In this document: positions 30,142 to 32,052 of the stretch, piece by piece
Layout of the letters: every line of letters begins with the position of its first letter
Numbering within the stretch: position 1 is the first letter of the stretch
IMG/VR virus record: IMGVR_UViG_3300006790_000069
Coordinates: 1 to 32,052 of that record
DNA length: 32,052 bases
Strand: one strand, 5' to 3'
From: a virus
Translations under genes and position numbers: made by a program
The notes under the pieces: generated by a model
What the model was told of the DNA's origin: nothing
Database searches by the model: none
Seen by the model: the letters and a program-made list of their open reading frames with translations, nothing else

Positions 30142-30417
30142 ATGATCATATCCGACCAAATTGCCACAAAGCTTAAGGATAAGCATGGCGTCACCCCTGC
30201 GGAGGTAGAGCAATGCTTTCTGAACCGTACGGGCAAATTTCTTATCGATACTAGAGAAGACCACGTAACAAACCCGCCAACTCAGTGGTTCGTCGCAGAG
30301 ACGAATCGTGGCCGGAAACTAAAAGTGGCCTTTGTGTTCAAAGCTGGAAAGGTTTACCTAAAAACAGCTTATGATCCGAACCCCAAAGAGTTAGCGATAT
30401 ACAACGCACACGGCTGA
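30142..30417 (+). CDS. BrnT-like toxin (family often labelled ADP-ribosyl-dinitrogen-reductase hydrolase)
   Basis: A 91-residue protein matching a family with DKHGVTPAEVEQCFLNRTGK, then DTREDHVTNPPTQWFVAETN, GRKLKVAFVF and LKTAYDPNPKELAIY. Databases often label these as ADP-ribosyl-(dinitrogen reductase) hydrolases, but size and fold pattern resemble BrnT-type RNase toxins. The likely active residues are the basic and histidine positions in the DTRED-H and R-G-R-K-L-K-V segments; I cannot prove activity. A ribbon-helix-helix partner follows after about 50 nt. Confidence 0.65.
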   Translation: MIISDQIATKLKDKHGVTPAEVEQCFLNRTGKFLIDTREDHVTNPPTQWFVAETNRGRKLKVAFVFKAGKVYLKTAYDPNPKELAIYNAHG

Positions 30418-30469
30418 TGGCCTTGGGTGGACGCTAACAAGCGGCATGAATAATCGTGAGAGAGAAAAA

Positions 30470-30802
30470 ATGAACACAGAAGCTTGGGAATCAGGCGAAC
30501 TGGGGCAAGACGCGGATTCAGTAGCGGTTTCCCCTGTAGATGCGCAAGAAGTAGATGACGCGCTGGAGCTGCAGCTGATCTCAATTCGCCTTCAGAAAAA
30601 ATTGATTCATGGCCTGAAAGCCATTGCGAATCATCATGGCATTGGCTATCAGCCAATGATCCGCGACCTGCTCAATCGTTTTGTGCAGTCCGAGCTCAAG
30701 ATGATCTTGAGTCAGCGCCTGCGAGAAATTGAGGCAGACGAGCAGGATAACGAAACGGAAAGCACCGTTCCTGTGAATGAGTTTCTTCGTCGTCACGCTT
30801 GA
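30470..30802 (+). CDS. Ribbon-helix-helix (CopG/BrnA-like) antitoxin
   Basis: A 110-residue protein. The middle (about residues 32-75) reads LQLISIRLQKKLIHGLKAIA and HHGIGYQPMIRDLLNRFVQS, a beta strand followed by two helices as in ribbon-helix-helix DNA-binding proteins. The first 30 residues are acidic and the C-terminus is charged. I start at ATG 30470, with GAGAG upstream; an ATG eight codons earlier (30446) is possible. It likely neutralises the protein encoded just before it and represses the operon through TGTATATACA. Confidence 0.65.
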   Translation: MNTEAWESGELGQDADSVAVSPVDAQEVDDALELQLISIRLQKKLIHGLKAIANHHGIGYQPMIRDLLNRFVQSELKMILSQRLREIEADEQDNETESTVPVNEFLRRHA

Positions 30803-30816
30803 TCCTCGACGACAAG

Positions 30817-30844
30817 AAAAAGCCCGCCCAGAGCGGGCTTTTTT
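30817..30844 (+). terminator. Rho-independent terminator
   Basis: AAAAAGCCCGC (30817-30827) / GCGGGCTTTTT (30833-30843) with a CCAGA loop and a T6 run. It ends the toxin-antitoxin transcript and, read the other way, has an equal T-run on the minus strand. Confidence 0.93.
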
Positions 30845-30851
30845 GTGCCTG

Positions 30852-30869
30852 CTTGCAATTGATTGCAAG
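30852..30869. repeat. 18-bp palindrome
   Basis: CTTGCAAT (30852-30859) and ATTGCAAG (30862-30869) around TG. It is just after the terminator and before the last repeat element; a protein-binding site is possible, with no known regulator. Confidence 0.45.
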
Positions 30870-30912
30870 GCCTTTGGGCGCTCCCCTTTGATGGGCTGCT
30901 GCCCATCCCCCT

Positions 30913-30948
30913 GTAGGGTTAGCCATTCCCATCGTTGAAAAACACACT
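30913..30948 (+). promoter_or_regulatory. Late-region repeat element, copy 4
   Basis: CCCCCTGTAGGGTTAG with GTAGGGTT at 30913-30920, and ACACT after exactly 23 nt (30944-30948). A hairpin TCGCCAGA/TCTGGTGA follows and ends at the ribosome binding site of the gene at 30978. Same arrangement as copies 1 and 2. Confidence 0.55.
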
Positions 30949-30977
30949 CGCCAGACAGTTGATCTGGTGAGGTGGTT

Positions 30978-32052
30978 ATGTCTGGTCTGTTCGATGATCT
31001 AAAAAGCAGTGCCCAGAGCGAGGCGCCCAAGCAAAAGGCCGCAGGGCCTTTTGACGATATCCCGAGAACAGACGTTGGATTGCTTGGCACCATCAAAGAA
31101 GGCGCGAAGAACAGCTTTCGCTCTGTGGGCGCTGCTGTCGACGCCTATCAGGGTGACACGGCGGAGCTTGTGGAAGCTGCAGATGATCAGCGCGCTGCAC
31201 CACGTGATGCAAAGCTCACCAGCTTTTATGACGCCGTGGACAGCCGGGCCCAAGCTGCTGCTGATGAGTCTGGTGAAGAAGCTGGCCTGTGGGACAGCGT
31301 AAAGGCTGTTGGTGGCGCCATTGCTGATGAGCCGACTGGTGCCGGGCTGGCTGTCGCTGAGAATGCCCCCAATGCTGCTGTGACCCTGGGTGCCGGGTGG
31401 GCCGGCATGAAGCTTGGCGCTGCTGGTGGTGCGGCACTTGGATCGGTGATTCCTGTTCTGGGTACCGGTGTTGGTGCTGCTGTGGGTGGTGTGCTGGGTG
31501 GTCTTGCTGGTCTGTTCCTGGGTAACACTGCGCTGGAAACGGGTAGCCGGGCGCTGAGCGCAGGTGCTGACGGCGAGGTTACCCCGGAAGAGCTGGCGGC
31601 TGCCCGGAGTGAAGGCGCGGTGAAGGGTGGCGTCATCACTGCTGTTGATGCTGCGACGCTGGGTATCGGTGGCGTTGTCAGCAAGGCCATGGTGCGGCCG
31701 GCGCAGGCGGCAATGGAGTCTGCAACGCGCCGGGTGTTGATCGACAACGGTATCGATGTTGCCGATCAGGCAGCGGTGCTGGCTGCCCGCGAGGTGCCGG
31801 AGATCAGTTCCGCGGTTAAGGCTGCTCAAGAGTCTGCGCTTGAGTCGGTGAATACCCTTGGGCGCAAAGCGACTCAGGGCGGTGTGCTGCTGGCGCTGGA
31901 GAGCAGCGGCGAGGGCGTTGGTGAGTACCTGGGCGAAATGGCGGCAACGGGGCAGGGCGATGTTACCGATGCTGTGCTTGAGTCGTTCCTTGCGATGGTC
32001 CAGAGCGGTGCCGAGGCCGCTTGGACTGCTGGCCGGACTCGGGTTCGCCCAA
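30978..32052 (+). CDS. Large virion/ejection protein, N-terminal part only
   Basis: An open frame from the ATG at 30978 (GAGG upstream) to the right edge, 358 codons, without a stop. It begins SGLFDDLKSSAQSEAPKQKA and repeats a short D-D motif (FDDL, FDDIP). Residues about 140-185 are a Gly/Ala-rich, probably membrane-inserting segment (AGWAGMKLGAAGGAALGSVI, then GVGAAVGGVLGGLAGLFLG). The end, SSGEGVGEYLGEMAATGQGD, resembles a conserved stretch of very large phage internal virion proteins. So it is most likely the first part of a giant DNA-ejection protein; the enzyme domains, if any, are outside the window. Confidence 0.6.
   Translation, partial: MSGLFDDLKSSAQSEAPKQKAAGPFDDIPRTDVGLLGTIKEGAKNSFRSVGAAVDAYQGDTAELVEAADDQRAAPRDAKLTSFYDAVDSRAQAAADESGEEAGLWDSVKAVGGAIADEPTGAGLAVAENAPNAAVTLGAGWAGMKLGAAGGAALGSVIPVLGTGVGAAVGGVLGGLAGLFLGNTALETGSRALSAGADGEVTPEELAAARSEGAVKGGVITAVDAATLGIGGVVSKAMVRPAQAAMESATRRVLIDNGIDVADQAAVLAAREVPEISSAVKAAQESALESVNTLGRKATQGGVLLALESSGEGVGEYLGEMAATGQGDVTDAVLESFLAMVQSGAEAAWTAGRTRVRP

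Noticed and set aside
30999-31829. 276-codon frame antisense to the last virion gene
   Set aside because: Shadow frame; Thr/Ser/His/Arg-rich composition and no promoter or ribosome binding site.
1-32052. CRISPR array, tRNA or rRNA gene
   Set aside because: No regular repeat-spacer array or cloverleaf was recognised; the only short-period repeats are the origin iterons. No covariance search was possible.

Overview
The window is phage DNA from end to end, most likely a prophage of a Pseudomonas-like gammaproteobacterium. The evidence is a high-GC background, an RdgC-family protein, a phage CsrA/RsmA, an S24-type CI repressor with a divergent Cro-like gene, lambda O/P-like replication genes, a tyrosine integrase, terminase and portal genes, and long overlapping virion genes. 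No host gene, tRNA or rRNA was recognised. No complete phage end is visible: a small gene runs off the left edge and a large virion gene runs off the right edge.

Layout. (1) 1-2710, leftward: a small protein, an RdgC protein fused to an FtsK gamma DNA-binding domain, a DUF4406 protein, two small unknown proteins and csrA. (2) 2960-3010: a divergent control region carrying two copies of the repressor operator. (3) 3125-4606, rightward: a membrane zinc-ribbon protein and an HNH endonuclease. (4) 4666-5952, leftward: a RelE/HigB-like toxin, its Xre antitoxin and a DUF6941 protein. (5) 6340-8013, leftward: CI followed by a membrane protein and a periplasmic TagO/VasI-like protein, arranged like lambda cI-rexAB. 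(6) 8014-8090: a three-operator CI/Cro switch. (7) 8115-12814, rightward: Cro, a CII-like regulator, replication proteins O and P, integrase, a DUF1064 nuclease and small accessory proteins. (8) 12854-27840, rightward: terminase small and large subunits, a P22-type portal and a chain of virion proteins. (9) 27837-30802: cargo inserted within the late region, namely a secreted protein on the minus strand, a two-gene PIN-nuclease module and a BrnT-like/RHH toxin-antitoxin pair. (10) From 30978: the start of a large virion or ejection protein.

How it works together. The operator TTAGC-N4-GCTAA occurs three times beside cI and twice, with the same 25-bp spacing, 5 kb away in front of the csrA-rdgC operon. 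One repressor therefore probably silences both early directions, as at lambda OL/OR. The replication origin is probably the iteron cluster inside the O gene. In the late region a repeated element, GTAGGGTT followed 23 nt later by ACACT, sits before terS, before the gene after the portal, and before the last virion gene; a variant precedes the gene at 26029.

Not seen here: a recognisable major capsid or scaffold protein, lysis genes, or the attachment site. The most unusual items are the RdgC-FtsK gamma fusion, the two-gene PIN module, the cI-linked membrane/periplasmic pair, and the spaced repeat element of the late region.
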